Assembly: GCA_024291935.2 (NCBI GenBank)
Contig: CM044321.1
Coordinates: 65,776,985-65,840,984, forward strand
Reading direction: 5' to 3'
DNA: 64,000 nt
Source: Okapia johnstoni
Lineage: Eukaryota > Chordata > Mammalia > Artiodactyla > Giraffidae
Below the pieces are notes generated by a model that searched no databases, was not told the origin of the DNA, and was given only the letters and a program-made list of their open reading frames with translations. A program made the translations under genes and the position numbers. Positions 46,438 to 56,737 of the stretch are shown here, in pieces (position 1 is the first letter of the stretch; each line of letters starts with the position of its first letter).

Positions 46438-46808
46438 AATTTCTCAGTTTATCCCATAGAGGATTCAAATATAAATAAAACTCTACAACTCTACTTGGGA
46501 AATAAAGATTTTACCCATAATAGACCTATTTTACCCATGACAAAACTATTATGACAGAGGTTTTATGAAAAATCCTTTCCTCTGATTAATAGACAAATGC
46601 ATTATTCAAACGTTACCTCTCTGAATATGGGAGAATCTTTAGAAAAAGAATTTGTATTAAATGTGCATTTACTATCGAGCATTCTGGAATTAAAACTGAC
46701 TATAATTTTTCCTCTAAAATATACGTTAAGGCATTATGTTTGCCTAAACTTGTATTAATACATGCTTATTTCTGCTCTTCCAATTCCCAACCACATTTTA
46801 GATTTTAT
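46438..46808. other. Unassigned
   Basis: No recognised feature. Confidence 0.4.
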
Positions 46809-46815
46809 ATATATG

Positions 46816-47077
46816 GCAATGGCACCCCACTCCAGTACTCTTGCCTGGAAAATCCCACGGACAGCAGAGCCTGGTAGGCTGCAGTCCATGGGGTCACTAA
46901 GAGTCGGACATGACTGAGCGACTTCACTTTCACTTTTCACTTTCATGCATTGGAGAAGGAAATGGCAACCCACTCCAGTGTTCTTGCCTGGAGAATCCCA
47001 GGGATGGAAGAGCCTGGTGGGCTTCTATCTGTGGGGTCGCACAGAGTCGGCCACGACTGAAGCGACTTAGCAGCAGC
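46816..47077 (+). mobile_element. Bov-A2 dimeric SINE
   Basis: Two Bov-A monomers in tandem, GCAATGGCACCCCACTCCAG (left) and GGAGAAGGAAATGGCAACCC (right, from about 46951), linked by a (TTTCAC)n-like spacer at 46922-46945 and ending with CAGCAGC. ATATATG at 46809-46815 and 47078-47084 is a plausible 7-base target duplication. Confidence 0.93.
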
Positions 47078-47173
47078 ATATATGATATTTAAAATAGAGA
47101 TATATTGAATATATATTTAATAGAACATATATATATAATAGGAGAAAATTATTATAGGTTGGTAGTGGAAAAA

Positions 47174-47307
47174 CCCTGGGTCGGGAAGATCCCCTGTAGG
47201 AGGGCATGGCAACCCATTTCAGTATTCTTGCCTGGAGATTCCCTTGGACAGAGGAGCCTGGCGGGTGCAAAGAGTTGGACACAACTGAAGCGACATGGCA
47301 TGCACAC
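47174..47307 (+). mobile_element. Bov-tA SINE, 5'-truncated
   Basis: Starts at CCCTGGGTCGGGAAGATCCC, so the tRNA head is missing, and runs to GCGACATGGCATGCACAC. AGTGGAAAAAC before and AGTGGACAAAAC after form an imperfect target duplication. Confidence 0.9.
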
Positions 47308-47318
47308 AGTGGACAAAA

Positions 47319-48299
47319 CAGTTTTTCTAGGGGATTGGTGCAGTACTGTTTTCAGTAGAGAAAACTGGGGTCTCCTTGCTACACTCTGCTCCACCCCTCC
47401 TCACCCATGCTTTTGTCCTGTTAGCGGTAAATTTTCCCAGGAACACAACACAAGGTGGTGCTGTTGCATTTATGCTAAACCAGCTGCAGGCCCAGACACT
47501 GAAGCTATCTGTAGATTTCATTTGGAAATCGTTAAGCAGGTGCCAAAGGCAGGGAGAGAAAGGTTTTGCGTATGTTAAGTGTTTGCCTGGTAGTTAGCCC
47601 TTCAGATGAGAAAAGCTAAGTAGAAAGAGGAGGAATGTAAGTTTCTTTCAGTTGAGGAAGCTTCTGGGGAAACCATCTTAATAAAAGAAAGTGAAAGAGC
47701 CAGTGGATTCCTTCATTGCTAAATTATAGAAGCATAGAAAATTAGGAGTAGAAGAGATATTAAGAAGCTAACTAATCCATTTCACTATTTTCTCATAAGA
47801 TTTCATGTATTAAATTATCAGCCAGTTAAACTTTTCCCTCGGTTTTAAAATTTCCTGGGGAAGAGAAAAAGGTAAATTACCAATCCCTACTGTCAATAGC
47901 CTCCCCTCTGTGAAGATACCGGTTGCGATCCACACCTCCTCCCACTCCTCTCTGTGCATACACATTCACATGGGATAGAAAGGATTTTGTCAGCAGATTG
48001 GTTAGTGAGGAGCAAAAAGGGACTAGAAATTAGGGAGCTTGGATCCTCTTCCCTCCCTCATCTTACTTGACCCTCGATTAGGAGCCTTCAGATTCAGCAC
48101 CTCCAAAGTAAAGAGACTCTGCAAGCATCCCAGGTTTCCACGAACAGTTGGTTCAAGTGAGAAGCTTTTTTAAAAAGTACAGATTGAAGGATCATACCTC
48201 AGAATTGTTTAATCAGAAAATCCAGTGCAGGGTCTAGAAATTACACTGAAAAAATAAAAACTAGAGTCCCCTAAACCCTGGAAAGCTTTTTTCCTATCT
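47319..48299. other. About 1 kb unassigned
   Basis: Overlapping frames at 47105-47578 (plus) and 47152-47394 (minus) start inside the SINE and show no domain. Nothing supports an exon. Confidence 0.4.
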
Positions 48300-48394
48300 G
48301 AAGTGTCAGGTGAGTGTATTCTCCTCGGTTCTGTCTCGTCTCAACAAAAATTTGAAGTGACGGACTTTAGAGACCTCGTCGTGTCATAACTCTC

Positions 48395-48515
48395 GAACGG
48401 ACCATGTTAGAGCTCTCAGGTCTTGACAGAACCATGTTATAGCTCTCAGGTCTCGAACAGACTGTGTTATAGCTCTTAGACAGATCAGTGTTACAGCTCC
48501 GTGTTACAGCTCTAT
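48395..48515 (-). repeat. Imperfect tandem repeats in LTR R/U5
   Basis: Four to five units of about 14-30 bases share GAGCTATAACA- and TCTGTTCGAGACCT-type blocks, read on the minus strand immediately downstream of the LTR polyadenylation signal. Confidence 0.85.
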
Positions 48516-48521
48516 TTTATT
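48516..48521 (-). terminator. LTR polyadenylation signal
   Basis: AATAAA on the minus strand in the context TCTAAATAAAATAGAG. It is positioned where the R region of a retroviral LTR carries its poly(A) signal. Confidence 0.75.
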
Positions 48522-48647
48522 TAGAAAATAGCAGGAAAATCCATCCTCGAGGCGTGAGGGCATACCGACCCAAAGATCCGAAGAGAAGAGAGTGGGGGAG
48601 CGCGCCAGCGCGCGGGAGAGAGAGACCCCCAGCCCTTTGGCTCCTCG

Positions 48648-48654
48648 TTTTATA
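48648..48654 (-). promoter_or_regulatory. LTR TATA box
   Basis: TATAAAA on the minus strand, inside the LTR and 127 bases upstream of its AATAAA. The surrounding G+C-rich text (48595-48660) is the presumed LTR core promoter. Confidence 0.75.
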
Positions 48655-48840
48655 AGTCCCCCCGCGCTGGGCCTGCTCTATGTAAATTAGGCTAGCCAGG
48701 AGTGCTGTTTGTTCTACCTGAGGTCCTCACACCGGTCCTCCGACCTTTCTTTGTTCTGTTTTCCTGGGCTTTTCCCTTCCTTGTCTTTTAGCCACCACCA
48801 TTCTGGACTCCTGTTTCCTATTCTAACTACCTAACAGAAG

Positions 48841-49854
48841 ATAGAGCAATTAGATAGAAATTCATAGGCAAGCAGCCCACTTACTCTAATGACTGGTGAG
48901 TAAGCACCACTAGATTAAGTAACTCTAATTCCATCTGGCTTTACAGTTTTCAGTCATCTTTAACACAAAAGCCCTTGAAAAATAAAAGTAAACTTCAGCA
49001 GGTCCAAAGTGATTTCCTCTTGACTTGTATTCCCAGCCTTTTGAGCAATCTGTCATATATAGATCTAAAATTAAGTGTTTTCTAAATTTTCCATACCCGT
49101 GAAATTGGAAGGTACAGAACTATTACTGTGGTAAAATCTAATAACAGTGGATGTGTTCACCCTGCTAGCTACAGGCTATTTTATTTTCCTATAATGGTAA
49201 CTCTGAATTGGTTGACAGTTAGGAAAATAATATTTTGAAAATTTCACCTCGCATTCTTATAAAACTAGAAAGTCAAGAAGCTGCCCACGTTCTTGGCCAG
49301 TATATAAGCTTATTTGTAAGTCACATTCTACCAAATTCAAGTGTATGGGAGTCACTCACAAAAAACCCTCTAGGAAAATTTGGCTTTCTAAGTCTTTCAG
49401 ACTGTCTAATTCAGAAATGTGAAATTCAGGAATAATGCAATTCAGATCATTCACATCCCAAGTGAAAGAATCAGATAATTGAAGCAACATTTGTTTACTC
49501 TAGTTTATGGTATCGAGATAATTAATTCTGCTTTCCATTTCCCCGTGCTAGTGTAATGTGACCTCACTGTTATTTTTGAAGTAAATCGATTAGGAGATTT
49601 GGCTTGCATATGCAACTCTTGCATATGGGTAATTATTCCAGCAAACAGAAACCTATAGACTCTTTACAAGCTGTAGTCTTAGCGCCACTTTCTAATATTT
49701 GGTTTTTATTACTTGTAGCTTAAAAACCATTTACAGGTCTAATTAATTTGCTTTTCAGCAATATGAAGATCAGTGTTTCCAACCCATGGATTGAATATAT
49801 AAAATGATGCATGGGGTCAAAATTAGCATTTAGTTAAATATTAAAGTAAGTCAG
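48841..49854. other. About 1 kb unassigned
   Basis: No gene or named repeat. Confidence 0.45.
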
Positions 49855-49968
49855 GCACTTCCCTGGTGGCCCAGTTGTTAAGACTCCATGCTTCCAATGC
49901 AGGGGGCATGGGTTCAATCCTTGTTTGGGAAACTAATATTTCACATGCTACACAGTGCAGCCCAAATT
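49855..49968 (+). mobile_element. CHR-type SINE
   Basis: GCACTTCCCTGGTGGCCCAG, TTAAGACTCCATGCTTCCAA, TGCAGGGGGCATGGGTTCAA and GGGAAACTAATATTTCACAT match the CHR (cetacean-hippo-ruminant) tRNA-Glu-derived SINE, an older cousin of Bov-tA. Confidence 0.85.
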
Positions 49969-50085
49969 TTTTTTCATTTTTTAATTAAAAAGAATAATAA
50001 ACAAGTCAATGTAGGAGCTAAACTCCATTAAATACCATGTAGATAACCTGTCCATTAAATCTTTCAAACCACCTCTCAAAATTCC

Positions 50086-50925
50086 GCCCAGCTACAACTG
50101 AAGCACAAGTTGGAATCAAGATTGCTGGGAGAAATATCAATAACAGATACTCAGATAACACCAGCCTTATGGCAGAAAGTGAAGAAGAGCTAAAGAGCCT
50201 TTTGATCAAAGTGAAAGAGGAGAGTGAAAAATTTGGCTTAAAACTCAACATTCAAAAAACTAAGATCATGGCATCTGGTCCCATCACTTCATGGCAAATA
50301 GATGGGGAAACAATGGAAACAGTGGCAGATTTTATTTTATTGGGCTCCAAAATCACTGCAGATGGTAACTGCAGCCATGAAATTAAAAGATGCTTGCTCC
50401 TTCGAAGAAAAGCTATGAGCAACCTAGACCGCATATTAAAAACCAGAGACATTACTTTGCTGACAAAGGTCCATCTAGTCAAAGCTATGGTTTTCCCAGT
50501 AGTCATGTATGGATGTGAGAGTTGGACTATAAAGAAAGCTGAGCACCAAAGAATTGATGCTTTTGAACTGTGGTGGTGGGGAAGACTCTTGAGAGTCCCT
50601 TGGACTGCAAGGAGATCAAACCTGTCAATCCTAAAGGAAATCAGTCCTGAATATTCATTGTAAAGACTGATGCTGAAGCTGAAATGCCGATCCTTTGGCC
50701 ACCTGATGCAAAGAATTGACTCATTGGAAAAGACCCTGATGCTGGAAAAGATTGAAGGCAGAAGCAGAAGGGATGACAGAGGATGAGATGGTTGGATGGC
50801 ATCACCAACTTGATGGACCTGAGTTTGAGCAAGCTGCGGGAGTTGGTGACAGACAGCTAAGCCTGGCGTGCTGTAGTCCATGGGGTCGCAAAGAGTCGGA
50901 CACGATGGAGCAACTGAATTGACAA
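50086..50925 (+). mobile_element. BovB LINE, longest copy in window
   Basis: About 840 bases of BovB, from the reverse-transcriptase catalytic region to the 3' end (GAGCAACTGAATTGACAACT). The left edge is uncertain because the sequence at 49980-50085 is not clearly BovB. A Bov-tA follows directly. Confidence 0.93.
50091..50663 (+). pseudogene. BovB reverse transcriptase fragment, inactive
   Basis: A continuous frame of about 190 codons covers the end of the RTE-type reverse transcriptase. In order it shows ATTEAQVGIKIAGRNINN, a degenerate catalytic box, LMAESEEELKSLL, GLKLNIQKTKIMASGP, DFILLGSKITADGNCSHEIK, LVKAMVFPVVMYGCESWTIK and LLRVPWTARRSN. The polymerase box, YADD in active RTE elements, reads YSDN at 50148-50159, so the second catalytic aspartate is replaced. 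One residue before the box also appears to be missing. The frame stops at a TAA at 50661-50663 where related copies have a GGA codon. Further on, a G lost near 50770 shifts the frame. There is no endonuclease domain, so the copy cannot act autonomously. Confidence 0.88.
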
Positions 50926-50932
50926 CTGTTTA

Positions 50933-51143
50933 GCTTCCCAGGTGGCACAGTGGTAAAGAATCTGCCTACCAATGCAGGAGATGAGGGTTCTATCCCTCGG
51001 TCAGGATGATCCCCTGGAGTAGGAAATGGCAACCCACTCCAGTATTCTTGCCTGAAAAATTCCATGGACAGAGGAGCCTGGCAGGCTACAGTCCATGGGG
51101 CTGCAAAGAGTCAGCCACAAATGAGCTACTGAGCATGCATGCA
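50933..51143 (+). mobile_element. Bov-tA SINE abutting BovB
   Basis: GCTTCCCAGGTGGCACAGTG head to GAGCATGCATGCACAC tail, full length, starting eight bases after the BovB 3' end in the same orientation. I did not find a convincing target duplication. Confidence 0.94.
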
Positions 51144-52368
51144 CACATTATCTGTTGTTTATCAGTTACAAATTTCCATATTCCTCTGCTGCTCAGTCAC
51201 ACTGTTCCAAATTATCTCTAAGTCTGTGTCTTGTGATTCTCTGTATAATTATATCTGCTTCTCCCTGATTTTCCATGAGCTTGTTTCATCCTTTCAAGAG
51301 GGCTTATAAATGCATTTGTTCCCTTTATCAGAAGGACACCAGCCCAGCAGTTCTGTCTTACTGACGCCCATGCTCCAGTGAATAAAAATAGCCTTGTGTC
51401 CTCTGGAGTTCTCTGAGACATTTAGGAAGAAAGAATGTCTGTCATGGAATCACTATCATTTGTAATGTCCTCTCCAAAAGACAGCCACAGAAAAAAACTC
51501 TAGAACTATTTGTGGCCTAATAAAATACAAAAGAAGAATATGTGCTCAAAATAATACAGTTTTCTTTATTGCACAGTCCCAGCTTCTTCGAGCCCCAGTG
51601 ATTTTGTTACTGGACTTGGTCCTGGTCATATAGAAGTTCTGTGCATCAGGAAATCAGTTGCCATCTCAGTAATTAATGGGAAATAACTCTGCATTTTGAA
51701 CCAGACTGTCTGCTTTTGCTGCTGTTACTACTGCTGCCTTCCGAAGGTTTAGGATGCTCTCCCTGAATACTGAAAATCTGTTCCTTCTTTACCCAGAATC
51801 CATTCTCAGTGTCGTGAAGGAGCTGGGAGCTTTGGTATGAAGTGCGGTTCTTCACCTAGCAGTGAAGCTAAAATAGCTTTGTCCTTCATCAAGTTCCTTA
51901 AAAAATTCCACCTATAAAGTATAACATTTATCTGCTTCTCAGTGTTGTTTTTATGGAATTAACAGTCCCACAGAGTGAAATACTATGACTATAGTGTGTA
52001 AATTGAGTGCTGCTGCACAGATATGAGGAAATGTTAAATGCTGGTTGTTTACAGCAGTGGCCTCCGACCGGAGCCCTCGATCTCAGGGGTCCACGGCAGT
52101 CAGGTGAGGCCTGGAGAGAGAATGTTGGGTCGTCTGTCTATGTATAAACATGTGTAAACTTAAAAAAAAAAGATATTAAGCCTTTGCAATATTTAATACA
52201 GGAATTAAGTTGATGCTTTCTCTAGTCTGCGTCTGAGATGGTCATGGAACTTAGTAATGAGTTATTCTGAGGGGCATGCTGGTACCACAACAGGCTGGTG
52301 ACAGTGGAGTTCCCACACATCTGTACACATTCTGCCTCCCGCACATGCTGCCCTTTGTTTATGTCCTC
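51144..52368. other. About 1.2 kb unassigned
   Basis: No gene. CAGTGGCCTCCGACCGGAGC at about 52055 could be an old DNA-transposon end, but I cannot name it. Confidence 0.4.
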
Positions 52369-52832
52369 TGTGGCCGGCGGAACAATGCTGACTCCCAAAC
52401 TTGTCCAGGAACCCCTGGCACCTGTGAACGGATTACCTCATGTGACAAAAGGAACTTTGCCAACCTGATTAAGACTTGAGATGGAGAGAGTATCTGGATT
52501 ACCTGAGTGGACCCAATGTAATCACCAAGGTCCTCATAGTAAATGAACTGGGGAGGCAGGAGCATCTCAGTGAAAGATGTGACAAGAGGTCAGAGTGATT
52601 GACTGCTGGAACGGGGCCTCAGGCCAAGGAACGTGGTGGCCTCTGGAAGCTGGAACAGTTAGGGAAACAGGATCGTCCTTGTAGTCTCCATAAAGAACAC
52701 ATTCCAGCTGACCCTTTGATATCAGCTCAGTGAGACCCATTTTAGGTTTCCGACCTCCATAGAGTAGTAAGTTTGTGTTGTTCAAGCCACTACATGTGTA
52801 GTAATTTGTTACAACCACAACAAAAAGCTAAC
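52369..52832 (+). mobile_element. MLT1C/D-like LTR
   Basis: TGTGGCCGGCGGAACAATGC, TTGTCCAGGAACCCCTGGCA, GTGACAAAAGGAACTTTGCC, GATTAAGACTTGAGATGG, GTGGACCCAATGTAATCACC, CCAAGGAACGTGGTGGCCTC and GTAGTAATTTGTTACAACC run in MLT1 order over about 460 bases. Confidence 0.85.
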
Positions 52833-52869
52833 TTTCTATGTTAAGTGGATTTGTGAATTCTATGATCAG

Positions 52870-52950
52870 GTTTTTTTTTTTTTTAATAAATTTATTTATT
52901 TTAGTTGGGGGCTAATTACTTTACAATATTGTAGTAGTTTTTGCCACTAT
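52870..52950 (-). mobile_element. Ruminant L1 3' tip, antisense
   Basis: A T-run at 52870-52884 (reversed poly(A)), then AATAAATTTATTTATTTTAG, GGGGCTAATTACTTTACAAT and GTTTTTGCCACTATT. Only about 80 bases of the L1 3' end are present. Confidence 0.8.
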
Positions 52951-53239
52951 TTGTCACCAAAAGGGCAAATGTCCTCTAAAGAGATTTCTGCAGGAAAAGT
53001 GCTGCTGAAAGACAACTCTAATATTGCAAATGCAACTAAACAAGACATTGGCAGAGCTGAACTTCACTATACTCCTCAGCTCATTTTGAAGTGAAAAGAG
53101 TGATGTTCTAATGTACTTAATTCTATTGTTTTCACTATATTAATTTTTAAGTGAAGATAGTGGCTTTATATTATTAATACATAGATAGTAATAAAATATT
53201 ACTTTTAACATATGTATTTTATATCTATTAAATCATTCT
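52951..53239. other. Unassigned
   Basis: No recognised feature. Confidence 0.4.
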
Positions 53240-53366
53240 TAATCAGCCTTTTAAAGTTGAAATAATTGTAGATTCACATGCAATTGTAAGAAATAATACA
53301 GAGAGATCCCCATCTACCCTTAATCCAGTTTCCCTCAATGGCACCATCATAACTATAAGGTAATAT
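53240..53366 (-). mobile_element. Old L1, antisense, segment 1 of 3
   Basis: TTGTAGATTCACATGCAATT, AGAAATAATACAGAGAGATC and CCAGTTTCCCTCAATGGCAC are the reversed 3' UTR of an old L1 (L1MB/MC-like). Continues after the BovB insertion. Confidence 0.85.
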
Positions 53367-53770
53367 TTTTGCCATAAGAACCCCATGAACAGCATGAAAA
53401 CAAAAAAAGATATGACACTGGAAGATGAGCCCCCCAGGTCAGAAGGTGTCCAGTTGGCTACTGGGGAAGAACAGGGGGCAATTACTAATAGCTCCAGAAG
53501 GAATGAAGCTGTTGGGCCAAATCAGAAATAAAGCTTAGTTGTGAATGAGTCTGGTGTTGAAAATAAAGTGTGATGCTATAAAGAATAATATTGCATAGGA
53601 ATCTGGAAAGTTAAGTTCATCAATCAAGGTAAATTGGACATGATCAAACAGGAGATGGTAAGAGTGAACATTGACATCTTAGGAATCAGTGAACTAAAAT
53701 GCACAGGAATGGGGGAATTTAATTCAGATGACCATTATATCTACTACTGTGGGCAAGAATCCCTTAGAAG
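53367..53770 (+). mobile_element. BovB 5' part, 3'-truncated, 8-base TSD
   Basis: A 404-base piece from the 5' half of BovB, starting TTTTGCCATAAGAACCCCAT and ending CAAGAATCCCTTAGAAG. GGTAATAT flanks it exactly at 53359-53366 and 53771-53778, and joining the flanks restores the L1 text around ACTATAAGGTAATATCATAA. The BovB 3' end and tail are absent. Confidence 0.88.
53597..53770 (+). pseudogene. BovB endonuclease N-terminal fragment
   Basis: Reading from GGAATCTGGAAAGTTAAGTT gives the N-terminal part of the RTE apurinic-type endonuclease: GKLDMIKQEMVRVNIDILGI, SELKCTGMGEFNSDDHYIYY and CGQESLR. The ISEL segment contains the conserved glutamate of this endonuclease class. The W that usually follows ISELK is C here. 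Only about 58 residues remain. The active site residues further downstream and the whole reverse transcriptase are missing because the insertion is cut at its 3' side. The fragment is non-functional and lies inside an old L1. Confidence 0.8.
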
Positions 53771-53778
53771 GGTAATAT

Positions 53779-54134
53779 CATAACTGGGATATTGACATCG
53801 ATATAGCCCACTGGCCTTATTTAGGTTTCACCAGTTTTACATGCATTCATGAGTGTGTATGTTATCAGTTGCATGCAATTTTATCACTTGTGTAGATTTG
53901 TGTGTAGACTGTATCACTTATGTAGATTTGTGTGACTGCAGTCAGATTATAGAATAATCTCATCATCACGAGAGTACATCATGCTAGCTACAGTCACCTC
54001 CACCTCCCTCCCCACTTCCTTCTAACCTTTAGCAACCAGTTATCTGCTTTCTATCTCCATAATTTTGTCATTCTGAGACTGGCTTTTTTTTTTCCACACA
54101 ACAAACTTCCCTTGGGATCCACCCAAATTATTAC
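53779..54134 (-). mobile_element. Old L1, antisense, segment 2 of 3
   Basis: CATAACTGGGATATTGACAT, TAGCCCACTGGCCTTATTTA, CAATTTTATCACTTGTGTAG and TCCATAATTTTGTCATTCTG continue the same L1 3' UTR in order, up to the MLT1 insertion. Confidence 0.85.
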
Positions 54135-54740
54135 TACACTAGTTTTTTATTGTTGCTGTACCAAATTACCACAAATTCAGCCGCGTAAAGCAACAAACAC
54201 TTTTTATCTCACATTGCTGAAGGTCAAAAGTCCAAGAACAGCTCAACTGGACATCTGCTTAGAATCGGACAAGGCATAAATCAAGGCTGTGCGCCTTTCT
54301 GTAAGGCTCTGGGGATAAAGTGGTTCCAAGTTCCTGCAAGTTGTTGATCAAATTCAGTTTCTGGCACTTAGGACAGAGGTCCCAATTTCCATGCTGGCTG
54401 TCAGCGGGGAGACAGTCTTTGCTTGAGAGCCTGCCTGCATCTTTTATATACTTTCCATTTGGCCCTCCCCCAGCAATAACAGATGAGTCCCTCTCACACT
54501 TGGAATCTTTATGATTTCTGACATATCACTTCCACTCCAGCCTGAGAAAATTCTTTGAAGATTTCATGTGATTAGATTGGATCCACTCAAAGAATCCAAA
54601 AGAATCTCCCTATTTTAAGGTCTGTAACTTTATACCTGCATACTTTACCCTTTGCCATGTAATATAACATATTCACTGGTTCCAGAGATCAGAGAGCATA
54701 CAACTTTTTTGGGGGCGGGGGCATTTTTCTGTCCACCAGA
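54135..54740 (-). mobile_element. MLT1-type LTR, antisense
   Basis: TACACTAGTTTTTTATTGTT, CAAATTACCACAAATTCAG, GGCATAAATCAAGGCTGTGC, CCCTTTGCCATGTAATATAA and CATATTCACTGGTTCC run as a reversed MLT1C/D LTR ending at TTTTTCTGTCCACCAGA. It sits between two L1 segments that are contiguous in the L1 consensus, so it inserted into the L1. Confidence 0.75.
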
Positions 54741-55590
54741 TTGTACATACCAATAGTTTGTTCCTCTGTATTGCTCAGTAGTATTCCACAGTATGGATAT
54801 ACCATGGTATTTAACAATTCATCCACGGAAGGACTTTTGAATTGTTTCCAGTTTTAGACTATTATTAATATAGATGTTGTGAATGTTCTTGTAATGACTT
54901 CATGTAACACATGTAACTTTTTTTCATTTTTCTGTGGTAAATGCCCAGGAGTACAACTGCTGAGTCATATGGCAAGTTCAGTTTTATTAGAAACTGCCAA
55001 ACCATTTTTCAGAGAGGGTGTGCCCTTTTACATTTCAACCAGCAAAAAAAGAGTGATTCAGTTCCTCTGCATCCTCATGAGCATTTGCTGTTATCACTCA
55101 TTTTTATTGTGGCCATTCTGACAGCTGTGTAGTTGTGTCTCATTGGGGCTTTAAATTTATATGTCCTTAATAATTAATGATGTTGAACATCTTTTCATGT
55201 GCTTCTTTGCATTCTCTTCAATGAAATGGCTGTTCACATCTTTTGTCTATTTTCTAATTAGATTGTTTGATTTTTTTCTTTTTACTGTTGAATTTGGAAA
55301 ACTTATATGGTCTAGATATAAGTTCTTTGTTGCACATGTGGTTTTCAAGTATTTTCTCCCAGTCTGCGGTTAGTTTTTTACCCACCATCTTCACATCAGC
55401 TTCATAGAGCAAAAGTTTTAATTCTGATTAGGTCCAATTTATCAATTTTCCCTCTTATGGATTCTGCTTTCAATGGCAAGGCTAGAAAATCTTCACCTAG
55501 CCCTAGATGCTGAAGATTTCCTCCCATTTTGGTTTCTACAAGTTTTATAGTTTTATGTTTTACATTTATTTCAGAGACCCAGAAACTTTA
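54741..55590 (-). mobile_element. Old L1, antisense, segment 3 of 3
   Basis: CAATAGTTTGTTCCTCTGTA, TGCTCAGTAGTATTCCACAG, CCAGGAGTACAACTGCTGAG, GTGGCCATTCTGACAGCTGT, CATCTTTTCATGTGCTTCTT and GTTCTTTGTTGCACATGTGG are the reversed ORF2 C-terminal region of an old L1. Frames on the plus strand here are antisense shadows. Confidence 0.88.
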
Positions 55591-56415
55591 AGGGCCCACT
55601 GGCTTCCCTTTTCAGTTGGAGCTCTTTTCAATCCAAGACATTTCTATAGAGACAAAACTGAGAATGGCATTTGGGGTGGGTTAAACACTGAGGAATTTTT
55701 TAATGATCTAAATAGCAATGGTACAATTTCATATTCAGACAAGTATTCACTGCAGAAATTTGATGGGTTAAGGGGATAAAGAAGATTGTTTAAGAATTGC
55801 TGTCGTTTTCTTACAATCATACCATTCTTAGGTCGACCCCAAAACTCCAATTCCACCTTGAACATGTTCTTAAGAAGACTCTTGAAGTAGATAGAGGAAA
55901 TGTTTGATAAATTACTTATGAATGAATTGAATGGGTGATAGCAGTTACCGTAAGGTCTAATTTATATATTTTTACATTGTGGATGTCTATAACTCCTAAA
56001 GATGTCTTTTTTTCCAACGTGATCTAAGAGCAACTCAGGATAATGTAGGCAAGAAAATTTCCTGGAACTCAGAATCATTCAAAAAGCTTTATAACAATTT
56101 TCATTGAAATTGTGGTGGAATCCAAAATCTGTATTTTTTAAATGCTCTCCAGGTGATTTTGATATTCAATTGGGTAAGTGACAAAGACAAAAAGACTGGA
56201 TTTCTTTTTAAAAACTTCATGTCTCTTTTTGTATATTGACAACATTTCTATATTTTCTCTATCTTAAATTGGGGACAAAACATAAAAGCCTGTGTAGCCC
56301 TCTATCCTTACCTCCACAAATTCATGAATAATTCTTAGACAATACTCCTATATACAGAATGCTTTCTTCTTGTTATACACTTCAACTATGTTTGAAATCA
56401 AGGGCTATGACTTGA
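55591..56415. other. Unassigned
   Basis: A 90-codon frame at 55507-55779 straddles the L1 edge and has no known relative. Otherwise no feature. Confidence 0.4.
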
Positions 56416-56426
56416 CTTGAAACCTT

Positions 56427-56646
56427 GTGCATGCTAAGTTGCTTCAGTCATGCCCGACTCTTTGTGACCCCATGCACTGTAGTCTCCCTGGCTCCTCTGT
56501 CCCTGGGATTCTCTTGGCAAGAATACTAGAGTGGGTTGCCATTTCCTACTCCAGGGGATCTTTCCAACCCAGGGATCAAACCCACGTCGCATATGTCTCC
56601 TGCATTGTCAGGTGGGTTCTTTACCACTAGAGCCACCTGGGAACCT
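56427..56646 (-). mobile_element. Bov-tA SINE, antisense, perfect 11-base TSD
   Basis: A full-length reversed Bov-tA ending in AGAGCCACCTGGGAACCT. CTTGAAACCTT is repeated at 56416-56426 and 56647-56657. Confidence 0.96.
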
Positions 56647-56737
56647 CTTGAAACCTTAGATAGCCACTTAAGAAAGAAAATTGAGAATGCCCCATGGTAT
56701 ACCCAAGCCAAGTAGCATCAAGATGGGCTTTGTAAGA

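Larger units (their letters stand above)
48304..48836 (-). mobile_element. Solo ERV LTR, complete, 4-base TSD
   Basis: A 533-base solo LTR in antisense. Its edges are a short inverted repeat, TGTCAGG on the left and CCTAACA on the right (TG...CA on both strands), flanked by GAAG at 48300-48303 and 48837-48840. On the minus strand, U3 begins TGTTAGGTAGTTAGAATAGG. A TATAAAA box lies at 48654-48648, followed by a G+C-rich transcription-start region, and AATAAA at 48521-48516. A 4-base target duplication is typical of gammaretrovirus-like class I ERVs. The sequence resembles bovine BTLTR-type LTRs, from memory. No primer-binding site, gag, pol or env is attached, so the provirus was lost by LTR-LTR recombination. 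Confidence 0.9.

Noticed and set aside
48540..48665. CpG-rich patch as a host promoter CpG island
   Set aside because: It is short and lies exactly in the solo LTR between its TATA box and poly(A) signal, so it is viral LTR sequence.
50252..50881. 209-codon minus-strand open frame
   Set aside because: It is the antisense shadow of the BovB reverse-transcriptase region. Similar shadows occur opposite the other BovB copies.
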